From Mesorhizobium_L sp035547755 (lineage in GTDB: Bacteria; Pseudomonadota; Alphaproteobacteria; Rhizobiales; Rhizobiaceae), in contig DASZUG010000019.1 of the NCBI GenBank assembly GCA_035547755.1, forward strand, positions 1-64,000: a DNA stretch of 64,000 nucleotides, read 5' to 3'. The translations under genes were made by a program, and so were the position numbers. The notes beneath the pieces are model-generated. The model saw only the letters and a program-made list of their open reading frames with translations. It was not told the DNA's origin and did no database searches. This document shows positions 17,343-25,306 of the stretch, piece by piece (position 1 is the first letter of the stretch; each line of letters begins with the position of its first letter).

Positions 17343-18374
17343 ATGGCTTGGGACAGACGGAAATGCCTGGCGCTTTTCGCCAGCGCGATCATGGCGGGCG
17401 CAGTCGTTACAACCGCTTCGGCGAAGGAACCGGCGCCGCTCAACCCGCCGCAGAAAGTGACCGTCGCCTATGTGCCGATCATGAAATTCGCGACGCTCTA
17501 TGTTGCGGCCGACCGGGGCATTTTCAAGAAATACGGGCTCGACGTCGATGTCGAGAAGGTGAAGTCCGGAACCGAGGCGATCGCCTTCCTCAACAAAGGC
17601 AGCGTCGATGTCGGCGGCATCGCCATCGTCACGTCGCTCTGGAACAGCTGGAACAGAGGGCTCGACATCCGCATCATCGCGCCAGGCGGCCGTGAGCCGA
17701 TGAAGGGCAGCACGACGGAGCTTCTGCTCAGCACCAAGGCGAAAGGCATCAAAACCATCGCCGATTTGAAGGGGAAGAAAATCGGCGCGGCCGGCGGGCC
17801 GGGAAGCGGCGCCGAATATCTGATCGCCAAGGCTTTGGAGCGCGCGCATCTCACCATTCGCGATGTCGATCTTGAGAATATCGGTAATCCCGACATTCCA
17901 GCTGCACTCAAAAGCGGCGCCGTCGATGCCGCGCTTGCCGCACCGCCCTATTCCGTGCAGGCGCTGAAGGCTGGCGACGCAACGGTGCTTGCGACCGATC
18001 TGACGCCCGGGCTGATGACAGTCGCCTTCGTTGGCTCCGGCAAGTTCATCAAGGAGCGACCCGAGGCTGCCGAGCGCTTCGTGCTCGCGCTGACGGAGGC
18101 CGCGCGCCTCATGCAGGGCAAGGATTATTATTCCCAGCCCAACATGGACGCCTACATGAAATACACGACATCGACGGAAGCGGCGCTCAAGGCGGCGAAG
18201 CCCAGCGTCTATGATCCGAACATGACCATCCCGCTGAAGGGGCTCGCCGATGTCGAGCGTGTCCATCGTGAAAACGGCCGTACCGATTACGACAAGCCGA
18301 TCGATCTGAAGAAGGTCGTCGACACCAAGTTCGTCGACGAGGCTCTGGCCGATATCGGCAAGGTCAAGGAATAA
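17343..18374 (+). CDS. ABC transporter substrate-binding protein (NMT1/SsuA-type)
   Basis: Encodes 343 residues with a signal peptide (hydrophobic stretch to about residue 25, ending TTASA-KE). The mature part starts with the NMT1/THI5-like pattern VTVAYVPIMKFATLYVAADRGIFKKYGLDVDVEKVKSGTEA, then VDVGGIAI and LKGKKIGAAGGPGSGAEYLIAKAL. The family binds nitrate, sulfonates, taurine or pyrimidine-like ligands in the periplasm; the ligand here cannot be read off. The ATP-binding and permease genes follow directly. Confidence 0.9.
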   Translation: MAWDRRKCLALFASAIMAGAVVTTASAKEPAPLNPPQKVTVAYVPIMKFATLYVAADRGIFKKYGLDVDVEKVKSGTEAIAFLNKGSVDVGGIAIVTSLWNSWNRGLDIRIIAPGGREPMKGSTTELLLSTKAKGIKTIADLKGKKIGAAGGPGSGAEYLIAKALERAHLTIRDVDLENIGNPDIPAALKSGAVDAALAAPPYSVQALKAGDATVLATDLTPGLMTVAFVGSGKFIKERPEAAERFVLALTEAARLMQGKDYYSQPNMDAYMKYTTSTEAALKAAKPSVYDPNMTIPLKGLADVERVHRENGRTDYDKPIDLKKVVDTKFVDEALADIGKVKE

Positions 18375-18428
18375 GCGGGATGCGCGCAGGGGCGGGTGAG
18401 CCGTCCCGGCGGCGCCCGGAAACCGAAG

Positions 18429-19244
18429 ATGAACGCCATTTCCAGAGCTGAAGTGACGGACGCGCCGGCGAAGATCGTCGCGCGCAATGTCTGCAAGGTC
18501 TATCAGACCGTCAACGGTCCGATGACGGCGGTGGACGATTTCAGCCTCGACGTGGCCGAGGGCGAGTTCGTCTGCATCGTCGGCCCTTCCGGCTGCGGGA
18601 AATCCACCTTCCTCAGGATGGTGGCCGGCCTCGACACCCATAGTTCCGGTACGCTCTTCATCCGGCCGGGCGCCGACCCGAAAAAGCCGCTCAACAGCGT
18701 CGTCTTCCAGGAATATGCTGTCTTTCCGTGGAAGACTGTGATCGACAATGTCGCGTTCGGGCTACAGATGCGCGGCATTTCCAAACCTGAAAGACTGGAG
18801 ATCGCCGAACGCTGGCTGGAGCGGGTGGGTTTGAGGAAATTCGCGCATTACTATCCGCACCAGATTTCGGGCGGCATGAAGCAGCGCGTCTCGATCGTGC
18901 GCGCGCTCGCCAATGACCCGGAAGTGCTTTTAATGGACGAGCCGCTCGGCGCGCTCGACGCACAGACGCGCATCGTCCTTCAGGACGAGTTGCTGCGCAT
19001 CTGGGACGAGACGCGCAAGACCGTCGTCTATATCACGCACAGCCTCGACGAGGCGATCCTGCTCGGCGACCGCGTCATCCTGATGTCGGCTCATCCGGGA
19101 CGGCTGCTCGCGACATTTCCGATCACGATCAAGCGCCCGCGGACGGTCGAGACGATGAACGGGGCCGAATTCGGCGAGATGCGCGGCGCCATATGGGAGC
19201 AACTCGGCAAGGAAGTGACGCGGGCGATGGAGATGCAGGCATGA
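18429..19244 (+). CDS. ABC transporter ATP-binding protein (SsuB/TauB-type)
   Basis: Encodes 271 residues from the ATG at 18429; a GTG at 18396 would add 11 residues and cannot be excluded, as neither has a strong ribosome binding site. Walker A VGPSGCGKST at residues 51-60, signature ISGGMKQR, Walker B LLMDEPLGALD, and H-loop YITHSLDEA are all intact. Energises import with the permease, whose ATG overlaps this stop by four bases (ATGA), showing translational coupling. Confidence 0.92.
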   Translation: MNAISRAEVTDAPAKIVARNVCKVYQTVNGPMTAVDDFSLDVAEGEFVCIVGPSGCGKSTFLRMVAGLDTHSSGTLFIRPGADPKKPLNSVVFQEYAVFPWKTVIDNVAFGLQMRGISKPERLEIAERWLERVGLRKFAHYYPHQISGGMKQRVSIVRALANDPEVLLMDEPLGALDAQTRIVLQDELLRIWDETRKTVVYITHSLDEAILLGDRVILMSAHPGRLLATFPITIKRPRTVETMNGAEFGEMRGAIWEQLGKEVTRAMEMQA

Positions 19245-20335
19245 GCGCTTCCGTCGAACCCGCCATACAGACGCCGCAAATTGCTTCCGAAACGGGCGAG
19301 GCGGCTCGCAGCGAGGTGCCCGCCTCGATCATGCTGCTTATTCTCGCAGGCTGTGCGATCGCCTGGAACGGCGTTCTCTATTTTTCGAGCTTGTGGGGCC
19401 TTTTGTGGTGGCTCGCGCTTCTCGGGAATTTCGTTCTCGTCGTGCTGGCGGCCGAGCGTGTCGGCCGAAGCGTCCCCCCAAAGGCGCGGAAAATCTACGA
19501 GCGCTCGCTCGCCTTCGGCTTCCCGATCCTTGCGCTTATCGCATGGCAACTGATCGTCGATGCCGGCATTCTCGATGCAACCTTCTTCCCGCAGCCAACA
19601 AAAATCGGGAAAGCCTTGTGGGATTTGACGGTCCATTACGACCGCTTTTCCGGCACGAGCCTACTCGGCCGACCCTGGCTCATTCCCGCCGAATTCCATT
19701 CCCATGGCTGGGCCGGCGTCTGGTCGCTTTTCGCGGAGAGCAATGTCTGGGCGACGCTCGGCCGCGTCTTCGCCGGCTTCGTCATCGGCGCGATTCCCGG
19801 CATCCTGCTCGGCGTCGTCATGGGCCTGAACCAGACAGTGCGGCTGATGCTCGACACGACGCTTTCCGCCATTTACGTGCTGCCGAAGATCGCGATCTTC
19901 CCGATCGTGATGCTGGTCTTCGCCAACCCCTTCGGCGAGGGGCCGAAAATCGCCGTCGTCGCGCTTTCGGTGTTTTTCCTGATGGCGATCAACACCATGG
20001 CAGGCGTGCGCGACATCGACCCCGTCTTCATCATGGCCGGGCGCAATTACGGTGCCCGCGGCTTCGCCCTTTTCCGCCATGTCATCCTGCCCGCCGCTAT
20101 GCCGGTCATCTTCGCCGGTTTGCGCATCGCGCTCGGCACGGCGCTGATCGTCATCATCTCGGTCGAGTTCCTGCGCGCCAAGCAGGGCGTCGGCTACATG
20201 ACCTATTATTACTGGCAGGTGCTCAATCCCGAGAAGATGTATGCCGGCCTTGTCGTCGTCATGATCCTCGGCGTCGTCCTGACCTACGGCCTGCAATGGC
20301 TGCAGAAGAAGGTCATGCCCTGGCAGCGGGGGTAG
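19241..20335 (+). CDS. ABC transporter permease (SsuC/TauC-type) with extra N-terminal membrane segments
   Basis: Encodes 364 residues from the ATG at 19241, overlapping the ATPase stop. The C-terminal ~260 residues are a BPD_transp_1 domain with the EAA-like loop MAGRNYGARGFALFRHVILPAAMP that docks on the ATPase. The N-terminal ~90 residues are additional: about 35 polar residues and then two hydrophobic segments (ASIMLLILAGCAIAW and LWWLALLGNFVLVVLAAE). Typical SsuC/TauC permeases are about 250-280 residues, so this one is long. Ends 3 bp before the convergent DsbA-type gene. Confidence 0.9.
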   Translation: MSASVEPAIQTPQIASETGEAARSEVPASIMLLILAGCAIAWNGVLYFSSLWGLLWWLALLGNFVLVVLAAERVGRSVPPKARKIYERSLAFGFPILALIAWQLIVDAGILDATFFPQPTKIGKALWDLTVHYDRFSGTSLLGRPWLIPAEFHSHGWAGVWSLFAESNVWATLGRVFAGFVIGAIPGILLGVVMGLNQTVRLMLDTTLSAIYVLPKIAIFPIVMLVFANPFGEGPKIAVVALSVFFLMAINTMAGVRDIDPVFIMAGRNYGARGFALFRHVILPAAMPVIFAGLRIALGTALIVIISVEFLRAKQGVGYMTYYYWQVLNPEKMYAGLVVVMILGVVLTYGLQWLQKKVMPWQRG

Positions 20336-20338
20336 GGT

Positions 20339-21019
20339 TCAGCCGGCATTCTCCAGTTCGCCGCGCGCCTTTGCCTCGGCGACCTGCCGGATCGCGTTGG
20401 CGAGCACGTCCGCGGGCTGTGCGCCCATGACGGCATAGCGGCCTTCGATAAGGAAGCAGGGTACGCCGGTAACGCCCATCCTGGCCGCTGTTTCGATCTC
20501 TTCCCGCACCTCCTCCGTGTCGGCATTGCCGGCAAGAAGCGTTTCGGCGACGGCCCTGTCCATGCCGCATTCGGCGGCGGCGTCCGCGAGCACTTGCCGG
20601 TCGCCTATATCGGCGCCTTCCTCGAAATAAAGCTGGAAAAGGCGCCGCGCGACGCGGTTCTGCACGTCCGCGCCGGAACTTGCCGCCCAGCGGATCACGC
20701 GATGCGCATCGAGCGTGTTCGGCGACACCTTGATGGCGCCGAAGTCGAAGGCAATCCCTTCCTCTGCCCCGGCCCTCGCAATATTTTCGTGCATATCTTC
20801 TATGCGCTTCTCGTCGCCGAATTTCGCCAGCAAATAGGCGTGGCGGTCGCGGCCTTCCGGCGGAATGGTGGGATCGAGCTGGAAGGGCCGCCAGCGTATG
20901 CCGACATCGATGCCGGACAGGGTGTCTGTCGCTCTGTCCAGGCGCTTCTGACCGATATAGCACCAGGGGCAGACCGCGTCGGAAACGACGTCGATGGTGA
21001 TATGCTGTCTTTCCGTCAT
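20339..21019 (-). CDS. DsbA family 2-hydroxychromene isomerase/FrnE-like oxidoreductase
   Basis: Encodes 226 residues from the ATG at 21019 with GGAGAA upstream. It has a CPWC active site (C17, C20) in ITIDVVSDAVCPWCYIGQKRL, an inserted helical domain, and the cis-Pro loop GVTGVPCFLIEGRYAVMGAQP. No signal peptide, so cytoplasmic, as for FrnE-like proteins. FrnE relatives are disulfide oxidoreductases linked to oxidative stress. Starts 20 bp after the stop of the peptide-binding protein gene, probably in one transcript. Confidence 0.9.
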   Translation of the reverse strand: MTERQHITIDVVSDAVCPWCYIGQKRLDRATDTLSGIDVGIRWRPFQLDPTIPPEGRDRHAYLLAKFGDEKRIEDMHENIARAGAEEGIAFDFGAIKVSPNTLDAHRVIRWAASSGADVQNRVARRLFQLYFEEGADIGDRQVLADAAAECGMDRAVAETLLAGNADTEEVREEIETAARMGVTGVPCFLIEGRYAVMGAQPADVLANAIRQVAEAKARGELENAG

Positions 21020-21039
21020 GCCGTTTCTCCGCAGCTTGA

Positions 21040-22839
21040 TTATTGCGCGTGCCACCAGGTCGGCAGTTGAAAGCCATAGAGCGATGTACGTTTCGGATGC
21101 TGGATCCGCTTCCAGTGCGCCACCCATTGTCCCGGCTGATGATAGAGCGGGGCGACGTAGAAGCCACTCAAAAGGACGCGATCATAGGCCCTCACGGCCG
21201 TCGTGAACTGGTCTTCCGACCGGGCATGGAGGAAATCCGAGATCAAACCGTCAACTGCCGGATTGGAGACCCCTGCGAAATTATAGGTGCCGTTGACATC
21301 GCGCGAGGCCGACCCCCAGCGCCCGACCTGCTCAACGCCCGGAGAGAGCGAGGACGGGTAGCTCTGCAGGATGACATCGAAATCGTAGGTATTGAGGCGT
21401 TGCTGATATTGCGCCGCATCGACCGAACGGATCGCGGCATCGACGCCGATCTTGGCCAGCGTTCGCTGCCAGACCATCGCCGCTTCCTTGCCCGTATTGC
21501 CGTTCAACAGGATTTCGAATGAAAGCGGATCTCCCTCGGCATCGACCATGCGATGGTCCTGGATGGAGTAGCCGGCCTGGCGTAGAAGGTCGTAGCCCTT
21601 CTTCAGGAAAGCGCGATCATAGCCGCTTCCGTTCGATTCCGGCGGCGACCATGTCCCGGCCATGATGGCGGGGGCTACCGCGTCCGGGAACGGTTTCAGA
21701 AGCGCCTTTTCAGCCGGGCTGGCGGGGATGCCGTGGGAGGAAAGGAACGAGCCGTCGAAATAGCTTCGGGTGCGCTCGTAAGCGCTGTCGTAGATATTCC
21801 GGTTCGCCCATTCGAAATCGAAAAGCCCGACGAACGCTTCGCGCAGGGTGCGGTTCTGGAAGATTTTCCGGCGCGTGTTCATGACGAAGCCCAGCATCCC
21901 CGACGGGAGGCCGCTCTTGAATGTTTCGCGGACAACGCGGCCCTCGCGGAGGGCGGGGAAGTTGTATTCTTCCGTCCAACGTGTCGGATTGCCCTCGATG
22001 CGCACGTCGATCAGTCCCTTCCTGAAGGCCTGGAACATGGCATTGTCGTCACGGAAATAATTGATCCTGATTTCGTCGAAATTGTCGAAGCCTTTCTTCG
22101 AAGGGAGATCGCGGGCCCAATAATCAGGATTCCTCTTCAGCGTGATCGATTCGCCGGGGCGCACGTCGCTCACCACGTAGGGGCCGCTGCCGATCATGGG
22201 CTTCAGCGTCGACTTGTCGAAATTGGCCGCGTCCGTCGCATGTTCAGGCAGGATGGGCATCAGGCCGAGGATAAGCGGCAATTCCCGGTCCGGCTTCTTG
22301 AAGGTGAATCGTACTCCGTGCTCTCCTATCTTTTCCATTCTGGCGATCTTGTCGGCGGTGATCGCGTAGCGCGGCAGGCCCTTCTCGGCGAGCAGCTTGA
22401 CGGTGAAGATCACGTCTTCCGGCGTCACCGGGATTCCGTCAGAAAAACGGGCGCGGTCATCAAGCGTGAACTCGACATAGGAACGGGCGTCGTCCGTGTC
22501 GATGGTCTTGGCAAGCAGCGGGTAAAGCGTGAACGGCTCGTCATAGGAGCGCTGCATCAGGCTGTCATAGACGTTGTAGCCATATTGCAGGTCGATGATG
22601 CCGCGCGCCGCGCTGCCCTGGACGATGAAGGGATTGAGGCTGTCAAAGGTGCCGGGCACGGCGTAGTTGACCCGACCGCCCTTCGGCGCGGCGGGATTGG
22701 CATAGGGAAAGTGATCGAAGTCCGCGGGCAGAGCCGGTTCGCCATGCATGGCGATCGCGTAGGACGGATCGGCCAGAGCCGCGCGAGAGACCAGGAGAAA
22801 GCTGATTGCCAGCGCGGCATGGAGCAGGAGACGGTTCAA
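21040..22839 (-). CDS. ABC transporter substrate-binding protein, oligopeptide/YejA type
   Basis: Encodes 599 residues with a signal peptide (MNRLLLHAALAISFLLVSRA ending ALA-DP). SBP_bac_5 family: GRVNYAVPGTFDSLNPF near the N-terminus, a long middle domain, and IGSGPYVVSDVRPGESITLKR. Length and the GYNVYDSLM pattern resemble YejA-type binding proteins for peptides including microcin C-like compounds. No cognate permease or ATPase is adjacent, so it must share a transporter encoded elsewhere or be a remnant of a larger operon. Substrate not determined. Confidence 0.9.
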   Translation of the reverse strand: MNRLLLHAALAISFLLVSRAALADPSYAIAMHGEPALPADFDHFPYANPAAPKGGRVNYAVPGTFDSLNPFIVQGSAARGIIDLQYGYNVYDSLMQRSYDEPFTLYPLLAKTIDTDDARSYVEFTLDDRARFSDGIPVTPEDVIFTVKLLAEKGLPRYAITADKIARMEKIGEHGVRFTFKKPDRELPLILGLMPILPEHATDAANFDKSTLKPMIGSGPYVVSDVRPGESITLKRNPDYWARDLPSKKGFDNFDEIRINYFRDDNAMFQAFRKGLIDVRIEGNPTRWTEEYNFPALREGRVVRETFKSGLPSGMLGFVMNTRRKIFQNRTLREAFVGLFDFEWANRNIYDSAYERTRSYFDGSFLSSHGIPASPAEKALLKPFPDAVAPAIMAGTWSPPESNGSGYDRAFLKKGYDLLRQAGYSIQDHRMVDAEGDPLSFEILLNGNTGKEAAMVWQRTLAKIGVDAAIRSVDAAQYQQRLNTYDFDVILQSYPSSLSPGVEQVGRWGSASRDVNGTYNFAGVSNPAVDGLISDFLHARSEDQFTTAVRAYDRVLLSGFYVAPLYHQPGQWVAHWKRIQHPKRTSLYGFQLPTWWHAQ

Positions 22840-23038
22840 GGTGCTGTCCGAATTGATCCGCGGTTCGTGATTCGAGTGAGGAACTTAACACGAACCGGAG
22901 GCGAGAATTTGCAACCTTGCTGGGGATGTGCCCCCATTCCGCTTCGCTCCCCGATCAGGAACGATTTCGGCGAATGGGGCGTGATATTTTGGCTTGGAGC
23001 GGGTGGATTTCGGCTCAATTCGCGTGTAACACGCCCCT

Positions 23039-23105
23039 GTGTGGTGGATTTGAAATTCGTTTGGGACGCGGACCGAGCCTCGAACGAATTTCAAATCCAC
23101 CACAC
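23039..23105. repeat. 23-bp perfect inverted repeat
   Basis: Arms 23039-23061 and 23083-23105 are perfect reverse complements (core GTGGATTTGAAATTCGTT) around a 21-nt loop. It would form a very stable cruciform or hairpin. No coding sequence within. Confidence 0.92.
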
Positions 23106-23120
23106 CAGAAATAAGAATTG

Positions 23121-23195
23121 CTAGTGTCCTTATCGAAACCGAAATTCGTGCGGCACTTCCCGGAAACGGCGCAAATTTCGGATTCGGGACACTAG
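23121..23195. repeat. 75-bp inverted-repeat element bounded by CTAGTGTCC
   Basis: Left end CTAGTGTCC-TTATCGAAA-CCGAAATT and right end AATTTCGG-ATTCG-GGACACTAG are complementary except for a 4-nt size difference in the middle. Lies 15 bp from the previous inverted repeat and ends about 86 bp before the IalB-family start. Confidence 0.75.
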
Positions 23196-23281
23196 GAGTC
23201 ATCCTGTTGCCTTATTTGGCAAACAGGTAGCCAACGAATTCCGGTTCGATCGAGGCCGGTCTGGATTTTCTTGAGAGGACA

Positions 23282-23929
23282 ATGGATACGATGACAAGCC
23301 TGGCCCGAAATCTGTCCCGCCTCGCGCTTGTGGCGATGGGCGTCACGGGGCTGATCACCGCGACGCTGCCCGCGCAGGCGCAGGAGCAGGAGCAACAACA
23401 GCAGAAAATCCCGCAAGGCTGGTTCAAGGCCTGCTCGAAACAGCAGGACGTGGATATCTGCAATGTGCAGAACATCACGCTCGCCGATACGGGCCAGTTG
23501 ATCACCGGCGTCAGCCTGATCGAGATCAAAGGCAAGGTGAACCGTCGCGTTTTCCAGGTCGCCGTGCCGACAGGACGCATGGTTCCCCCTGGCATCGGCC
23601 TGCAGATCGATGGCGGGAAGACGCAGAAGATCGATTATATGATCTGCTTCCCCGATCGTTGTGTCGCGGAAACGCCTCTGACAGACGCGCTCGTGGCTTC
23701 GCTCAAGAAAGGCTCCAAGCTCACGCTCACGTCGATCAATTTCCAGAACCAGCCTAATCCGATCGACATCAAGCTCACGGGTTTCACGGGCGCCTATGAC
23801 GGGCCGCCGCTGCAGCAGTCGGATCTGGCCGAACGTGAAAAGAAGCTCAAGGAATTCGTTGCCAAAAACAACAGCGATTTCGCCAAAAAGCTCAAGGAAG
23901 AGCAGGCGAAAGCAAAGGCGGGCCAGTAA
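23282..23929 (+). CDS. Invasion-associated locus B (IalB) family protein
   Basis: Encodes 215 residues; the ATG at 23282 follows GAGAGGACA. Signal peptide of about 33 residues ending AQAQ, then a Gln/Glu-rich spacer (EQEQQQQK) and the IalB domain: WFKACSKQQDVDICNVQN, VAVPTGRMVPPGIGLQIDGG, and DYMICFPDRCVAETPL with paired cysteines that probably form disulfides. A charged helical tail (residues ~180-215, KKLKEFVAKNNSDFAKKLKEEQ) follows. IalB was named for erythrocyte invasion in Bartonella, but homologues are general periplasmic proteins in Hyphomicrobiales. Followed by a clear terminator. Confidence 0.9.
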   Translation: MDTMTSLARNLSRLALVAMGVTGLITATLPAQAQEQEQQQQKIPQGWFKACSKQQDVDICNVQNITLADTGQLITGVSLIEIKGKVNRRVFQVAVPTGRMVPPGIGLQIDGGKTQKIDYMICFPDRCVAETPLTDALVASLKKGSKLTLTSINFQNQPNPIDIKLTGFTGAYDGPPLQQSDLAEREKKLKEFVAKNNSDFAKKLKEEQAKAKAGQ

Positions 23930-23956
23930 AAGCTTCGTCAGATTGATCGTTGTTTC

Positions 23957-23983
23957 AAGCGAGGCATCCGTGCCTCGCTTTTC
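23957..23983 (+). terminator. Intrinsic terminator of the IalB-family gene
   Basis: A 10-bp perfect stem AAGCGAGGCA/TGCCTCGCTT with a TCCG loop, followed by TTCGTTT, 28 bp after the stop. Confidence 0.85.
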
Positions 23984-23991
23984 GTTTGCGG

Positions 23992-24090
23992 CTGGAGCAT
24001 TTCCGTTTTCTTCAAATCACGGAAATGCTCCATGTCCTTGTTTCCACGCAATTTCGGGAGCAAAGCACACTTTTGCTGGAATTGCTCCAG
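23992..24090. repeat. Dispersed palindromic element, copy 1
   Basis: A 99-bp element starting CTGGAGCATTTCCGT and ending GGAATTGCTCCAG. Its left half holds a 13-bp inverted repeat GGAGCATTTCCGT/ACGGAAATGCTCC. A second copy in the same orientation lies at 32999-33101. No coding capacity. Confidence 0.85.
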
Positions 24091-24128
24091 CACAAGGATG
24101 CGCGCCGCCGTTCGTTGCGCGGCTCTAT

Positions 24129-24461
24129 TCAGTGATGCGTGCTGGCCTTAGGCTTGTAGTCGCCCTCGGGCGTCTTGCTGAACAGCTCCGCCAGTTGCGG
24201 ATGGCGCACCGGCTCTCCTGACTGGTCCTCCAGGAGATTCTGCTCGGAAACATAGGCGATATATTCGGTTTCCGCGTTTTCGGCGAGCAAATGGTAGAAG
24301 GGCTGATCCTTGCGGGGCCGGGTCTCGGCCGGAATCGATTCATACCACTCTTCGGAATTGCTGAACTCCGGATCGACATCGAAGATGACGCCCCGGAATG
24401 GGAATATCCGGTGGCGCACCACCTGGCCAATGCCAAATTTCGCTGTCTTTACCTGATTCAT
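24129..24461 (-). CDS. hspQ: Heat shock protein HspQ (hemimethylated DNA-binding YccV-like)
   Basis: Encodes 110 residues from the ATG at 24461 with AAGGG upstream; an in-frame start 13 codons earlier is less likely. The YccV-like domain is complete: KFGIGQVVRHRIFPFRGVIFDVDPEFSNSEEWYESI, then QPFYHLLAENAETEYIAYVSEQNLLEDQSGEPVRHP. In enterobacteria HspQ promotes degradation of DnaA mutants and acts as a Lon specificity enhancer; in Hyphomicrobiales the role is untested. Cytoplasmic. Confidence 0.93.
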   Translation of the reverse strand: MNQVKTAKFGIGQVVRHRIFPFRGVIFDVDPEFSNSEEWYESIPAETRPRKDQPFYHLLAENAETEYIAYVSEQNLLEDQSGEPVRHPQLAELFSKTPEGDYKPKASTHH

Positions 24462-24600
24462 CGGGCGGCCCTTGCCGGTTGTTTGGCCCAGTATCTCCAC
24501 AAAATCAATCTTTTATTGAATATCCGCGGTTTTCGAAAGCGCTAGAAGCCGATCGTTACGATCTGCCGGGGCATTTTTACGTGCTGTTTCTCAGGGGGTC

Positions 24601-24623
24601 CGGCCGCAGCGACGCTGCGGCCG
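24601..24623 (-). terminator. Hairpin after the BA14K gene
   Basis: A 10-bp perfect stem CGGCCGCAGC/GCTGCGGCCG with a 3-nt loop, 20 bp past the BA14K stop. No T-run follows on the minus strand, so it may be a weak terminator. Confidence 0.5.
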
Positions 24624-24643
24624 ATTTAGCCCGGTTTGGATTG

Positions 24644-25162
24644 TCACGGCGAGACGCACTGCCGGCGCGGCCCGCTATAGGGCTGATAGGTGTTGTCGGA
24701 TGCGCGATAGGACCGATAGTGGTTGTAGCACCAACGCACATGATAGCTTCCGCCACGGTAGACAGGATGGGGCGCCATTGCATTACCGATAATCGCCGCT
24801 CCGAGGAATGCGGTGGCAGGGAACCACCAGCCATTATAATAGCGGTAGCCATGGTGGTAATACCGATAGCCACGATGGCCATTGTACCAGCCATAGCCGC
24901 CATGGCGATAGAAGCCGCCATGATGACCGCCATGCCAGCCGCCATGATGGCCACGCCAACCGTTATGACGGCCACCGCGCCAGTGCCCGCCGCCGTGGTG
25001 ATCGCGGGCCATCCTGACCCCGCCTCCGCGATTGCCGAGTCCTATGGCGCCGCGCGGGGCATAGGGATGAGCCGTGGTATCGACGTCGCCTGCGGCCATC
25101 GCCGGGCTGATCATCGCTAGCGCCAACGCGCCGGCAGAGAGCAAAGATAGGATTTTTTTCAT
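24644..25162 (-). CDS. BA14K family protein, Gly/His/Tyr-rich secreted
   Basis: Encodes 172 residues from the ATG at 25162 with AGGAG upstream. Signal peptide MKKILSLLSAGALALAMISP ending AMA-A, then a low-complexity Gly/His/Arg/Tyr-rich region (residues ~48-110). The C-terminal BA14K signature is HVRWCYNHYRSYRASDNTYQPYSGPRRQC. In between, FPATAFLGAAIIGNA is a hydrophobic segment that may sit in the membrane. BA14K proteins are immunoreactive lectin-like surface proteins first described in Brucella. Diverges from the 2-oxoacid dehydrogenase operon. Confidence 0.9.
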   Translation of the reverse strand: MKKILSLLSAGALALAMISPAMAAGDVDTTAHPYAPRGAIGLGNRGGGVRMARDHHGGGHWRGGRHNGWRGHHGGWHGGHHGGFYRHGGYGWYNGHRGYRYYHHGYRYYNGWWFPATAFLGAAIIGNAMAPHPVYRGGSYHVRWCYNHYRSYRASDNTYQPYSGPRRQCVSP

Positions 25163-25306
25163 AATCTAGCTCCTGAAAATTATCCGTTCATCATGCAACG
25201 GACTTAATCGTTCAATTGTTCCCTCGCAACGCTGAACCAAGGCTGAACGGGGCAGCGCCGGCGGCCGTGACATTTGCCTGGGCATGTTGCACAAGGAGGA
25301 CGAGCT

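Larger units (their letters stand above)
22840..23281. other. Repeat-rich intergenic region
   Basis: No gene. Separates the divergent peptide-binding protein and IalB-family genes. It contains two adjacent inverted-repeat elements, listed separately. The promoters of both flanking genes must also lie here; I see no confident boxes. Confidence 0.6.

Noticed and set aside
24398..25120. 240-codon plus-strand frame rich in Ala, Met and Ile
   Set aside because: Mirror image of the His/Gly codons of the BA14K gene; no start signal and low complexity.
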